Positions 17,900 to 27,283 are shown, numbered from the stretch's first letter. The stretch is 64,000 nt of DNA from Candidatus Zixiibacteriota bacterium (GCA_016933955.1 JAFGTT010000008.1:87854-151853); one strand, 5' to 3'. The notes: generated by a model from the letters alone, not told the origin. Program-made: numbers and translations.

Positions 17900-18810
17900 C
17901 CGCGGATAAGAATAACCTGATGCCCGATTTCTGCAGTCGCAGAAGCCCGATGCATTATACGACGGCTCTCAATATCCTGATGAAAATGGGGGTCAGCCTG
18001 TCGCGGGTGGAAATTCTTGCAGTCGGGGAGTATGAAAATTACCGGGGTGAGGTCAACCAGCAGGAACCCGATCCGGGAACTCCCGTAGACAGCAAAACCA
18101 GAATCGTCCTGAAAATCGGTTATCCCAGCCCCGTTGACCAGATGCCCTATCAGTTTTTTTATGGTCTGCAGAGAATTCGGTCGGATACCGGCGAATGGGA
18201 GGAAAATGCCCGGCGATTGATGGCGCCTTTTGATGCGGCCACGATCCGGGGCGAGGCCACCGCCTGTTTCGAGCAACTCAAGTACGATTACGGAACTCTG
18301 GAACCGGAACATCTAATGCGGGTTCTCAGGCTTTTTGATTTCGATCCGACTCCCGGCGGTTCCGATCTGAAACGGCTCCTTTTCTGGATTTCTATGTTAC
18401 CCAATTTCCATCACTGGGCCGGGAATCCGGATTTTGTCGCCACTGTCCTGAATTTTCTTTTTGGATACCGTATCGAAATTATCGAAAATACCGAAACCGA
18501 GTATGATATCCCCGTGGCAATCCAGTCCCGGCTGGGCTCCAAAACGGGCCGGTTGGGAAGGGAGACGGTTCTCGGGCGAAGGTTTCGGGAGCGTGATTCG
18601 AGCTACGAGGTGGTTATTAAAGGTGTTCCGGCATCCGGAGTAGCCGATTTTTTACCTGGGCACCCGGTCAGAAAACAGGTCGAATGGGTTCTTGGGTTCT
18701 GCATGCCCAATAATCTGGCCTACCGTATTAGAGTGAGGGTCGATGCCGAACCATGTAAAATCGGGACGAAAGAGGCGCGTGCCTATCTCGGTTACGCCAC
18801 CTATGTATAG
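17896..18810 (+). CDS. tssG: T6SS baseplate protein TssG
   Basis: 304 aa. Its ATG overlaps the tssF stop by four bases, the standard coupled arrangement. Family-like features are VLRLFDFDPTPGGSDLKRL in the middle and the end LGYATYV, resembling the LGY(T/A) motif at the end of known TssG. It binds TssF to make the baseplate wedge. It is followed by a 101-base spacer with a promoter-like element before tssK. Confidence 0.82.
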   Translation: MTADKNNLMPDFCSRRSPMHYTTALNILMKMGVSLSRVEILAVGEYENYRGEVNQQEPDPGTPVDSKTRIVLKIGYPSPVDQMPYQFFYGLQRIRSDTGEWEENARRLMAPFDAATIRGEATACFEQLKYDYGTLEPEHLMRVLRLFDFDPTPGGSDLKRLLFWISMLPNFHHWAGNPDFVATVLNFLFGYRIEIIENTETEYDIPVAIQSRLGSKTGRLGRETVLGRRFRERDSSYEVVIKGVPASGVADFLPGHPVRKQVEWVLGFCMPNNLAYRIRVRVDAEPCKIGTKEARAYLGYATYV

Positions 18811-18857
18811 AACAGGAAGGGAGTTATATCATTCAGGGATGAGATCCGGTATTAATC

Positions 18858-18886
18858 TTGACAACCAAAATCTTTGAATATAAATT
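18858..18886 (+). promoter_or_regulatory. possible second promoter, upstream of tssK
   Basis: TTGACA at 18858-18863 is followed by either TATAAA (15-base gap, 18879-18884) or TAAATT (17-base gap, 18881-18886). It lies 26-30 bases before the tssK ATG, in the only sizeable spacer inside the apparatus operon. It could allow separate expression of the membrane-complex genes. Confidence 0.35.
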
Positions 18887-18911
18887 GGCATATCATATCT
18901 GAGGCAAGATA

Positions 18912-20360
18912 ATGAGTGATTTAAACTTACATTCGGTAAACTGGCAGGACGGGATGCTTATCTCCCAGAGGCATCTCAAAGACCAGGAGCGATATTTCGA
19001 AAATCTGGCCAGATGGTACACTCTGAGATACGGCGACCAGTACGGTTTGATAAGAAAATCGGCCGCCGGCAAACCGGCCCTGTCTCTTAATTCCGGCGTC
19101 ACCGGCAACCGGCTCCGGGTCGAAGTGGTGCGCTGTCAGGCAATAACCCCGGGCGGATTCTATATCGAAATCAATGAATCATCCGGGACATCATTGCGCG
19201 GAGAATGCGAAATTACCGAAACGATAGTGCCGGTTTTTATCGGAGTTGATATTTCCACCCGGAAGCAGACCGGTAATCCCGATCCGGCCGAGGATGTGCC
19301 CCGGATACCCTATTGCGCGCCCGCCTACCTGGTGGCGCTCGGCCAGGCCCCGAATCTGCCCGAGGAGCAGTATGTCCAGGTGGCGGAATTGACCGTTAAC
19401 GGGAGCGAAGTTGCTCTCTCGGATAAATATTACCCTCCCTGCGTGACGGCCAATGCCGATGAAAAACTGAACCAGAAGATGATGGATTTCCGCAACCGTC
19501 TCGAGAATCTGCTGATGCTGTCGTCCAAAGCCTACAAGGCGGTGGCCACGTCCGGCGCCCTGGCCGGTTCCTCGACCACCCTCCAAGTGGCTTTCAAGGA
19601 TACCGTATCCTTTTTCGTAAAAAACATCGCCGCCACTTTAGATGATTTCGTGGTCGGCCGTAATGCCCCGCATCCGATGCAACTGGTTATCCAGTTCAAA
19701 AAGCTGTTCCGGGTACTCTCCAGCCTGCTCAATCTTCAGCCGGGATTGAAAGATTATCTCAACGAGAAATTTTTTAACAAGGAGATCAATTCCGAGGTCG
19801 ATCGCTACCTGCGCTCGGTCGATGATTTCCTTTTAAGCGAATACGATCACCGTCATATCGGCGGCCAGGTGGAGATGATCGATAACCTGCTCAATATTTA
19901 CCGGGCCATGCTCGGTTTCCTGGCCCAGACCAAGGTGGAACAACTCGGCGAGCAGGCCGTAGCCACGGAAACTTTAACCTACAACGGCCGGACCTACCGC
20001 AATGTCGCCTATGGCGGCACCCGGCTGGAGCAGGTCGGTGAACTGAGTTATCTTATGATCGATGTCGCCAAAGCCCAACCGGTTTCGGACACGGTGGTGC
20101 TGATTACCAAGGATTTGTTCGGTGATGCCGAATGGCGCGGTATGCAGGTCAGGCTGGGAGTCAATGAAGCTCGCGGCCTGGGCGAAACCGATCCGGTCGA
20201 TATCGATATCACCGCGTTCTCGAACAAAGTGGCCCTGCATCCGCGCGATATGCTCAAATCATCTTCGGTCCGCCAGTTCACGCTGATTTTCCGCGGCGCC
20301 GGTGATCCCCGCAAATTCGCGGGATTGGGCAAGATGGATATGATAATTTATGCCGTATGA
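18912..20360 (+). CDS. tssK: T6SS baseplate-membrane linker TssK
   Basis: 482 aa, within the family range. The N-terminus carries VNWQDGMLISQRHLKDQERY, matching the family hallmark W-x-x-G-(M)-x-(L/I)-x-x-x-H-x. TssK links the baseplate to the TssL/TssM membrane complex, and this gene lies just before the tssL- and tssM-like genes. A spacer with a possible promoter precedes it. Confidence 0.85.
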   Translation: MSDLNLHSVNWQDGMLISQRHLKDQERYFENLARWYTLRYGDQYGLIRKSAAGKPALSLNSGVTGNRLRVEVVRCQAITPGGFYIEINESSGTSLRGECEITETIVPVFIGVDISTRKQTGNPDPAEDVPRIPYCAPAYLVALGQAPNLPEEQYVQVAELTVNGSEVALSDKYYPPCVTANADEKLNQKMMDFRNRLENLLMLSSKAYKAVATSGALAGSSTTLQVAFKDTVSFFVKNIAATLDDFVVGRNAPHPMQLVIQFKKLFRVLSSLLNLQPGLKDYLNEKFFNKEINSEVDRYLRSVDDFLLSEYDHRHIGGQVEMIDNLLNIYRAMLGFLAQTKVEQLGEQAVATETLTYNGRTYRNVAYGGTRLEQVGELSYLMIDVAKAQPVSDTVVLITKDLFGDAEWRGMQVRLGVNEARGLGETDPVDIDITAFSNKVALHPRDMLKSSSVRQFTLIFRGAGDPRKFAGLGKMDMIIYAV

Positions 20361-20376
20361 GGTCAGGATTTGAATT

Positions 20377-21306
20377 ATGGCGGAAAGCATTAAATCATAC
20401 ATCGAAGATCTTTTCAATTACCTCGATGTTTATGAAACCAATTATTCGGCTTTTGAAACCGAGGCGTTTCTTCAGACCTACCACGGTATCTATGCCGTTT
20501 TTCAGGCCCTGCGGAAGCAACGCGATAAGGCGGTCGAGGTTGACCTGTACTTCCTTGATAAAATCAAGCAGGCCCCGATCAGCAGTTCCGACCTGCGCCA
20601 GTTGACGGTTCAGGTGTTGATCACCTATTTTGAATCCGAGGCCGATACCGATGGCCAGTCCAATAGGGCTTATCTCTACTGCCGCGATCTGCGGCCGGTA
20701 AAACGCGATGCGGCCTTTTTTGAACAACACCTCGTGCCTGTTCTTATCCGCGAGGGTCGCCTGAATAATAATCTCAAGCTGAATGCCTTTTTGCTGAATG
20801 AAATCGCCCGGTACATCAACAAGTTCGCCAGCGCCCTCGATACCAACCTGTCCCCGGAGCAATTCGGGGCTATGGCCGATCATTCCAAAATTCTGGAACT
20901 GGCTCAGCGCCGTATCAGCCTGGGCACGGAGTTGGTGAAAGACCGCAACACTCTCGAATTCCATTTGCAGCGGGTCGGTGATTTCGAGAAACTCAGTGCC
21001 AAGAATAAATTATTCGCCCACTATCTCGAGGACTGGCGCTATCTGGTCAAGACCAGTTTCTGGTCGAAATTGCAGGCCGCACTCGGGACCCTCTGGGGAA
21101 AATTTACGGGGACCTTCAAGAGCTTCCGCTATTTCCGGCTGTCGCTGAGCCAGAGAAAACCGGCTTACCTTTTGCAGAGCCTGCTGATCATCATATTTAT
21201 TTTCCTGGCCATCTATGTCCCGCTGAAATGGGTCAGCTATTCACGAGAGCGGCTCCAAAATTTCGAGAACCGGGCCAAACAAACTCAGAACGCCATAAAC
21301 CGATGA
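20377..21306 (+). CDS. tssL: tail-anchored TssL-like membrane protein
   Basis: 309 aa. The first about 255 residues are helical and cytosolic in character; one hydrophobic segment at 264-286 (LLQSLLIIIFIFLAIYV) lies near the C-terminus and is followed by a short charged tail. This is the topology of TssL/DotU, which has a cytosolic domain and one C-terminal anchor. Its position, between tssK and a tssM-like gene, is the same as in many loci. Homology to DotU is not certain from sequence reading alone, as the conserved DotU motifs are not obvious. The family commonly has an OmpA-type extension; none is present. Confidence 0.6.
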   Translation: MAESIKSYIEDLFNYLDVYETNYSAFETEAFLQTYHGIYAVFQALRKQRDKAVEVDLYFLDKIKQAPISSSDLRQLTVQVLITYFESEADTDGQSNRAYLYCRDLRPVKRDAAFFEQHLVPVLIREGRLNNNLKLNAFLLNEIARYINKFASALDTNLSPEQFGAMADHSKILELAQRRISLGTELVKDRNTLEFHLQRVGDFEKLSAKNKLFAHYLEDWRYLVKTSFWSKLQAALGTLWGKFTGTFKSFRYFRLSLSQRKPAYLLQSLLIIIFIFLAIYVPLKWVSYSRERLQNFENRAKQTQNAINR

Positions 21307-21330
21307 CAGGATGATTGAGATAAAGTACTT

Positions 21331-23538
21331 ATGAAATTTAGCAAGATATTCGGTGTTTTCAAAAAGGGCGCCAAGGCCGCCGGCAAAAAAGGCAAGAAGG
21401 GCGAGGTCGCCCGATTCGGATGGCCGTCCGGAACCCGGATTGGGGTTTTCGGCCATGAGAATTCCGGTAAAACGGTCTATTTTACTGTCCTCAACGAGGA
21501 TTGCAAGATCGCCAAAAATCTCCAGATTTCGGTCACCGACAATGCCACGGCGGGCGAATTTCTCTCCAATTTCCGCAACCTCTGGGGCCTGGGAACATCC
21601 GACGGCACCGGAACCGTGGTTGATTCCCGGGGTGAAAAGAATTTCCCCGATCCGACCGGCAGTGATAAGGTTCTCCAGTTCACCGCCATTCTCGACCGCG
21701 GCAAAAAAATGGCCGTGGTGACTTATGATTATAACGGCAAGGCGGTTTCTATTTCCGGTACCAACGATCTGGCCGAAAAAGTTATCGATTTTATGACCGG
21801 ATGTGCCGGCCTGATGTTTTTCTTCGATCCCAAAATTCTCGGTTCCGAGCTTCAGGTGCAAGCTCATGTGGCATCGTTCGTCAATATGCTGGAGCGGCTG
21901 GCGCCGCTTGAATCGAGGATGCCGATTCCGATCGCACTGGTGATCAACAAGGCTGATATCCTGCCCGGTTTTTCCGGTGATGACCAGGTGGTTCTGGTCA
22001 ACCCCGAGGATGAGCATTTTATTTCCGATGATTTCGAAATTTTCCTGGAAAAAGTTTTAAGCAGTAACAAAATCGCCGCCAATTCCGTCTGGGCCGGTTC
22101 GGTCCGAAATATCCTGGTTAAGCTCCGGGAGTTTCTGCGGGTGGTGGTCGGGCGGACGCTAGATTTTCAGGTTTTCTTCGTTTCCAATACCGGAACTTCA
22201 CCGGAGAAAGTGGGGGCTGATGTCGGGCGCTCGATCTACAAACCCCCGGCCAAAATCAACCCCATCGGCGTTCGGGAACCGTTCTACTGGCTCCTCCACT
22301 CGGTCGTCCGCAACAAGCGGATCGGCCTTTTCAAAAAGGTTACCCGGTATGTCGTCACGGCCAGTATTATCTGGATACTGTTTTATTCTCTGCCTTTTAT
22401 CTATCATTTCAGTTTCCTGATGTCGAAACCGGTCGAGGTGGAAAATAATATCTTAAAGCAGTACGGCGGTAATCAACTGAGCACGACCGACGGCGACCGG
22501 ATGACGATAATGCGGGAGTACGACCGGTATAACAACCGCTGGCTGGTGAAAAAGATGTTCCCTGATTTTCAACTGCCGTCGAAGAAGATTTACGAAACCT
22601 ACAAGCACTTTAATATCGGGGCCGCGGTGGGACGGCTGGATAATCTAATCGGCGAATTCACCCGTATCGTCGCCGATTCGACCGCCTGGCCGGCGTTCAA
22701 CCCCAACACGGGCGAGCTCAATCTCAATGACCGGCATAAAGCCCTGCTGGCCGCCCTGGACAGCCTCCATACCGGCGAGGCCACTTCGGTGCTCTATGTC
22801 CGGGCCGGCCGAACCAAAGTCGCCTGGGAATTGTTCGCCGGTTTTTTGAGCAAACGCCAGGATCTCGAAGCCGCCCGAAGAATCCAGGACCAGGTTCTCT
22901 TCGACAAAAATAATGCCGAGGATTACGGGGCCGAGGAGGAAAGACTGGGACAGGCTCTTTTGAATGTGGCCAAAGTCAAGGAAGAAAAAGTGGTCCGGAA
23001 GGCCGATTCCGAACAGGCCCTGACTCAGTACAACGAACTTAAAGATCGAATCAATAATTCCAACGAACCGGCTTTCCTGTTTGGCAAGGCGGTCAGTGAT
23101 CTTAAGAAAATTCTGGGTAAACTGGGAGCCGACGATATCGCCGAAAAACAAGCCATCCAGAAATATTTACGCGAAATTGACAAATGGAATGAACCGCACT
23201 CCTATACTTATAAAATTGTCTCGATACCGGATGCCGGTCATGTGCATGTCGATGTGGCGGCCAATGGCCAGGAACCGACCTGGGCCGACTCGACTCAGCT
23301 TTTTGAGGGCGAGGAGCTAAAAATCAAATGGAAGATTGACGAGGATATTTATATCGGGTATGATACTCCCGGGGCGCCTGAATACTGGGGCCGCACCACG
23401 GTCGGAAAGGTTGTGCTCAAGGGTAAATACGATTTATTTGCCATGGATGGCAGTGTCGAATTCAAAGATATCGGGAAAACCGTCATTTTTAGCTTTAAGC
23501 CGTCCCTGCAGGGGATGTTGCCACGTTTGGAAGAATAA
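21331..23538 (+). CDS. tssM: reduced TssM-like inner-membrane NTPase
   Basis: 735 aa versus about 1100-1200 for typical TssM/IcmF. The N-terminal 339 residues hold a P-loop GTPase-like domain: Walker A GHENSGKT at 41-48, the G4-like motif NKAD at 206-209, and a further segment INPIGVREPFYWLL at 309-322. A single transmembrane segment at about 340-364 is followed by about 370 residues that would face the periplasm. Canonical TssM carries two extra N-terminal membrane helices before the NTPase domain; these are missing here. TssM spans the inner membrane and reaches the outer-membrane TssJ, but no tssJ is visible, so contact with the outer membrane must be made otherwise. I call it TssM-like from domain order and context. 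Confidence 0.65.
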   Translation: MKFSKIFGVFKKGAKAAGKKGKKGEVARFGWPSGTRIGVFGHENSGKTVYFTVLNEDCKIAKNLQISVTDNATAGEFLSNFRNLWGLGTSDGTGTVVDSRGEKNFPDPTGSDKVLQFTAILDRGKKMAVVTYDYNGKAVSISGTNDLAEKVIDFMTGCAGLMFFFDPKILGSELQVQAHVASFVNMLERLAPLESRMPIPIALVINKADILPGFSGDDQVVLVNPEDEHFISDDFEIFLEKVLSSNKIAANSVWAGSVRNILVKLREFLRVVVGRTLDFQVFFVSNTGTSPEKVGADVGRSIYKPPAKINPIGVREPFYWLLHSVVRNKRIGLFKKVTRYVVTASIIWILFYSLPFIYHFSFLMSKPVEVENNILKQYGGNQLSTTDGDRMTIMREYDRYNNRWLVKKMFPDFQLPSKKIYETYKHFNIGAAVGRLDNLIGEFTRIVADSTAWPAFNPNTGELNLNDRHKALLAALDSLHTGEATSVLYVRAGRTKVAWELFAGFLSKRQDLEAARRIQDQVLFDKNNAEDYGAEEERLGQALLNVAKVKEEKVVRKADSEQALTQYNELKDRINNSNEPAFLFGKAVSDLKKILGKLGADDIAEKQAIQKYLREIDKWNEPHSYTYKIVSIPDAGHVHVDVAANGQEPTWADSTQLFEGEELKIKWKIDEDIYIGYDTPGAPEYWGRTTVGKVVLKGKYDLFAMDGSVEFKDIGKTVIFSFKPSLQGMLPRLEE

Positions 23539-23574
23539 AGGATTTATCAATTAATTATAGACAGGGAGTTGGGG

Positions 23575-24105
23575 ATGAATCTGAAAAACAGCCGGATTAC
23601 ATTAAATTTCGTCGTTATTGCCGCTCTCCTGGTCCTCCTGACCGCCTCGGGAGCATGGGCCGGAAAAACACAGATACCTCAGGGGCAGAAGGTCAAGGTT
23701 CGCTTTAATCAGAATATGGTCATCAGTTCCGGAAAACTGATGAAAGGCCTGCCGCTTCTGATCGAACTGGCGGAACCGATTGTGATCGGGGGCAAAACTA
23801 TTGTTGAGGCGGGCGCTGAAGGCAAGGCCGAAGTCGTCGATGTTCGCGAAGCCTCCAAACCGGGTAAACCGGGATATCTGAAAATCGCCTTCACCGAGCT
23901 GAGCCCGAAAGGGGAATATAAAAGCAAGGATGGAGCCAAAATCATAATCAAGGGTGAGCAGGAAGCAACCGGGAAACCAAAAAAATTGATGTCCTGGCTG
24001 TTCTGCCTTGGCCTGTTCATTTCCGGAACCGAGGCGACGCTGGATGTCAATAAGACTTATGAAGCCGAGGTGGTTGAGGCTATTATCCTGCAGAGTGAAG
24101 AATAA
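23575..24105 (+). CDS. secreted beta-rich protein after tssM, unknown function
   Basis: The open frame begins with a TTG at 23569, but the ATG at 23575 with AGGGAG upstream is the better start; the product is 176 aa. A Sec signal (hydrophobic VVIAALLVLLTASGAWA) leads to cleavage near GAWAG with no lipobox cysteine. The mature part is beta-rich; the sequence LIELAEPIVIGGKTIVEAGA (residues near 65-85) and an ending hydrophobic stretch (SWLFCLGLFI) are notable. It is the last gene of the T6SS operon and ends at a strong terminator. It could take the place of TssJ by linking the membrane complex to the envelope, but no family was recognised. Confidence 0.55.
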   Translation: MNLKNSRITLNFVVIAALLVLLTASGAWAGKTQIPQGQKVKVRFNQNMVISSGKLMKGLPLLIELAEPIVIGGKTIVEAGAEGKAEVVDVREASKPGKPGYLKIAFTELSPKGEYKSKDGAKIIIKGEQEATGKPKKLMSWLFCLGLFISGTEATLDVNKTYEAEVVEAIILQSEE

Positions 24106-24123
24106 TTTTCCCGACCGGAATTA

Positions 24124-24155
24124 AAAAAACCGGGGAACATATCCCCGGTTTTTTT
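24124..24155 (+). terminator. strong bidirectional terminator between two converging operons
   Basis: AAAAAACCGGGGA, loop ACATA, TCCCCGG followed by TTTTTTT: a Rho-independent hairpin usable on both strands because A- and T-runs flank the stem. It closes the T6SS operon (plus strand) and the kinase/CsgG/LamG operon (minus strand). Confidence 0.85.
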
Positions 24156-24182
24156 ATACCCTGCAATTTCTGAAATCAAATA

Positions 24183-25682
24183 CTACGGGACAATTATTTT
24201 GGCCGTCGGGCCATAGTAAAGTTGGACCAGCGTCTCCGGGTCAAGAGCGGTATTAAGAAGAAAAACTTCGTCGAGCGTCCCTTTAAAGTAATTGGGAACA
24301 TCGCCCGACCGCCGCCCCAGATACAAGGGCGAGGTATTGGTTGATGTTGCCCACGTTGTTCCACCCGAACTCCATTCGCCGCCGACCGCTTTCCCATCGA
24401 CCACGCAGGCGATCGTTTCCGGGTCACCGAATTGATGTGCCACGGCTACATGATGCCAGGCATTATCCCGAAAATCGACCGGAACCTCATAGCGATTACC
24501 GGCCGCACTACCGAATCGGAAATAAAGTATATCTCCGCCACTGACACCGGAACGGGTGTATTCGACCATGTAATTGATTTCCGTAAGGCCAATACTTTTG
24601 CAAAGCAGTGTCGCATCGGCCTCATTCTTACCTATCTTGACCCAGAAAGACATCGTAATCCCGTCGCTTAGATCCAGAACATTATTGTCAGGAATTTCAA
24701 TGTAATCGCTGACACCATTGAATGACCGTGCTGTCCCTATAGCGCCTTTTACCAGGGATGTCCCGGACGCTGTCCCGTTCAAATGATTCCCGGAGATATC
24801 CAGGACGATATCATCCGCGTTATCATTCATTCGCCAGTAGGCGACCATGTAGTCGAAGATATTGAACAGCTCGATGGTGGTCATGTCGTTATGAATGCTT
24901 GAAACCGGAATCGAATCGCCATTATTTCGAAGCAGAAAAAGCGGCCGAATATCCAGGTTCACTTCTTCCAGCGAGGTCCCGGGAACATAGGTGTAAAAGG
25001 TGATGGTAGCCAGCCGGCCAAATCCGGAATCATCGACAATCGTACCGTTGGATTCGTTATTCCAGATACTCAGACTGAAACCACTGCTTCTGATATACTC
25101 CATTTCGATCGTACTGTCCGCATTCTGGTTCAAGTCCACCTTTTTCGGATACAACTGGTAATATTCATAGAGAAGATCGAGGTCTATCCGGTTGAGTCGG
25201 AAGATATTGTAAACCAGGACATCGATCTTGACAAAAGTCCCCTGGGCCGATCGAATAAAATGCGGCGATAGGCGGAGCATAGGAACCTGGGGAGTCAGGC
25301 TGATGTCCAGTTCCATTGGACCGTCTGTTTCGATATCGACCATCGTCTGGCCGCGATATATGAGCGTCCCCAGGGTGTCATAAACCCGGAGGTCAAAAAA
25401 CCGTTCGCGCCCGATCGGCACCTGGATCTCGCCGTAAATATATCCATTCACCAGTGTTAACTCGAAATCGAGAGGAACATCGATTTCGGGACCGGTGATG
25501 GTTAGAAGGATGTCGCCGTACTGCTCAGGCGCCTGGCTCGACGTCAGGCGACTGCTGATGATTATCGAAAGACCGCCGGTTGAATCATTGACTATTTTTT
25601 TTGAACACCCGCCGCCCAGCAGGAAACAAACAGCGATGACGGTCAGTAAGGCCCGCATGGTCTTTTTAAGCGGAGGATTCAT
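24183..25682 (-). CDS. LamG-domain lipoprotein, paralogue 1
   Basis: 499 aa with a lipoprotein signal (...FLLGGGCSKK; the cysteine is residue 26). Domains read from sequence: a beta-rich N-terminal region up to about 130; a cohesin-like region at about 135-270 (LVYNIFRLNRIDLDLLYEYY, then VDDSGFGRLATITFYTYVPG); and a C-terminal LamG/concanavalin-like domain from about 290 (VAYWRMNDNADDIVLDISGN, then SFWVKIG and DNAWHHVAVAHQF). Such a protein would sit on the cell surface and bind carbohydrate or protein. It is the last gene of the minus-strand operon and closely resembles the next gene (QVPM..., YGRT-like strands), so it arose by duplication. Confidence 0.75.
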   Translation of the reverse strand: MNPPLKKTMRALLTVIAVCFLLGGGCSKKIVNDSTGGLSIIISSRLTSSQAPEQYGDILLTITGPEIDVPLDFELTLVNGYIYGEIQVPIGRERFFDLRVYDTLGTLIYRGQTMVDIETDGPMELDISLTPQVPMLRLSPHFIRSAQGTFVKIDVLVYNIFRLNRIDLDLLYEYYQLYPKKVDLNQNADSTIEMEYIRSSGFSLSIWNNESNGTIVDDSGFGRLATITFYTYVPGTSLEEVNLDIRPLFLLRNNGDSIPVSSIHNDMTTIELFNIFDYMVAYWRMNDNADDIVLDISGNHLNGTASGTSLVKGAIGTARSFNGVSDYIEIPDNNVLDLSDGITMSFWVKIGKNEADATLLCKSIGLTEINYMVEYTRSGVSGGDILYFRFGSAAGNRYEVPVDFRDNAWHHVAVAHQFGDPETIACVVDGKAVGGEWSSGGTTWATSTNTSPLYLGRRSGDVPNYFKGTLDEVFLLNTALDPETLVQLYYGPTAKIIVP

Positions 25683-25785
25683 CCTGTTTTTCCTTTCATT
25701 GCATCGGCCGGATTTCCGACCGATTCGCGTCCCCGTTTATCATCATAATTCCGGGGATGGGCCAAGAGCCTCTCCCCGAAACCAA

Positions 25786-27273
25786 TCATTTTCCCACATC
25801 GAACATGCTTTCGCTCAGGGCTGTCCGGTAAATGGAAATATTGTCCAGACCGCCCATAAGGTACAGCCCGTCTTCGCCGGGCTGACGCCCGAACAGCAGA
25901 CTGCCGTCATTGGTTAAAACTTCCTGACGGCTGCTCATGTTCGGGACCGACATGGTTCTTGTTTGCCAGTCCACGGCACAGAAGGCTCCGACCGGAGTGG
26001 TGAAAGGTATACCCATAATGATATAATGCCACTCGTTATCGGCCAGGTTAATCGGGACTACGAAACTGGTCCGCGGCGGCAGGCCGTACGATAATATCAG
26101 CTGGTCGCCCGTGGTCGCGTAGCGCCGATACTCCAGCATGAAATTGGCATTACCATTCGCCCCCTGCTTGCTCAAAATAACGGCGTCATCCGAACCGTCC
26201 TCGATAAGAACTTCCAGCTCGATAGTGATGCCTTCGGTTATATCCAGCAGGTCATCATCGCCCACCTCGATATAATCGGAACTGCCGTTGAAATACCGGG
26301 CCATCCCGTAACTGCCTTCATTGATAGTGGTGCCGTAGGCCAAGCCGTCCAGCCCGTTGCCCGATGAATCATAAACTGCGTCACCTTCATACTCATTCAT
26401 CAGCCAGTTACCGGACAGAAAATATTCGGCCGCCAGAAGCTCCACCACGCTCCCCTCGGGCGCCACCTGCTCCAAAAAAATACTGTTCCCCTCATTGTCC
26501 GCCATATAATGTATTTCCAGCGGAAGTTCGGTGGTGTCGGCCAGAGAGCCGTAGGGGACATTGTAGGTCGAGAAGTAAAGCGTTCCCAGGTAAGCGTAAC
26601 CGGTATCATCGACAATCATGTTTCCTGTTATCGTATCCTGAATACCGATGGCAAAACCACTCTGATCGATATAATAGTAGGTTACATTCGATCCCAGCCC
26701 GGGATTCAGCTCGAACGAATCGACATAGAGAAGGTAATAATCATAATTGATCGAAAATTCTATCTGGTTAAGTTCGCTGATATTGTACACCTTGAGATCG
26801 ACCGCGAAATTGGAATATTCCAGGGCCGTGATTGTGCCCGGAACGATTTTCATCATCGGTACCTGGGGATACAGGTTGATCGTTATCAGGAGAGGTTCTG
26901 CATCTCCGGTTGAACTAGCCACATTGACGGTTGTCCGGCCGGTGTAGATAAGCACTTCGGATTTGTCATAAACCTCGATCCGGAAAACCCGGTTACGGCC
27001 CGCCGGGACAATTACCTCACCGACCAGATAACCATTTTCAACGATAAGCTCGGATACGATCGGTTCGATGATACCCGGTCCGGTCACCGTAATGGAACCG
27101 TACGAAACCTGCCCGGCGTAGGCGATTCCATCCAATGAGGCGCTGATTCGAATCGTCCCCTGATCGAGAAAGTCACTATTGACCACCTTTTCGGAACAGC
27201 CCGGCAGGATGGCCAGTAAGACAGCCATAATTATCATAATTGAGGAGCTTTTGACATCTTTCAGATTATGCAT
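25786..27273 (-). CDS. LamG-domain lipoprotein, paralogue 2
   Basis: 495 aa, lipobox ...ILPGCSEK. The start at 27273 has AGGGGGTGAG upstream. It shares domain order and many positions with the gene at 24183: a region ending TINLYPQVPMMKIVP, a cohesin-like part (INYDYYLLYVDS... and VDDTGYAYLGTLYFSTYNVP) and a C-terminal LamG domain (LMNEYEGDAVYDSSGNGLDG, then DNEWHYIIMG). A 103-base spacer separates the two. It follows the outer-membrane barrel gene by ten bases, so the pair is probably presented at the cell surface together with that protein. Confidence 0.75.
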   Translation of the reverse strand: MHNLKDVKSSSIMIIMAVLLAILPGCSEKVVNSDFLDQGTIRISASLDGIAYAGQVSYGSITVTGPGIIEPIVSELIVENGYLVGEVIVPAGRNRVFRIEVYDKSEVLIYTGRTTVNVASSTGDAEPLLITINLYPQVPMMKIVPGTITALEYSNFAVDLKVYNISELNQIEFSINYDYYLLYVDSFELNPGLGSNVTYYYIDQSGFAIGIQDTITGNMIVDDTGYAYLGTLYFSTYNVPYGSLADTTELPLEIHYMADNEGNSIFLEQVAPEGSVVELLAAEYFLSGNWLMNEYEGDAVYDSSGNGLDGLAYGTTINEGSYGMARYFNGSSDYIEVGDDDLLDITEGITIELEVLIEDGSDDAVILSKQGANGNANFMLEYRRYATTGDQLILSYGLPPRTSFVVPINLADNEWHYIIMGIPFTTPVGAFCAVDWQTRTMSVPNMSSRQEVLTNDGSLLFGRQPGEDGLYLMGGLDNISIYRTALSESMFDVGK

Positions 27274-27283
27274 ATCTCACCCC

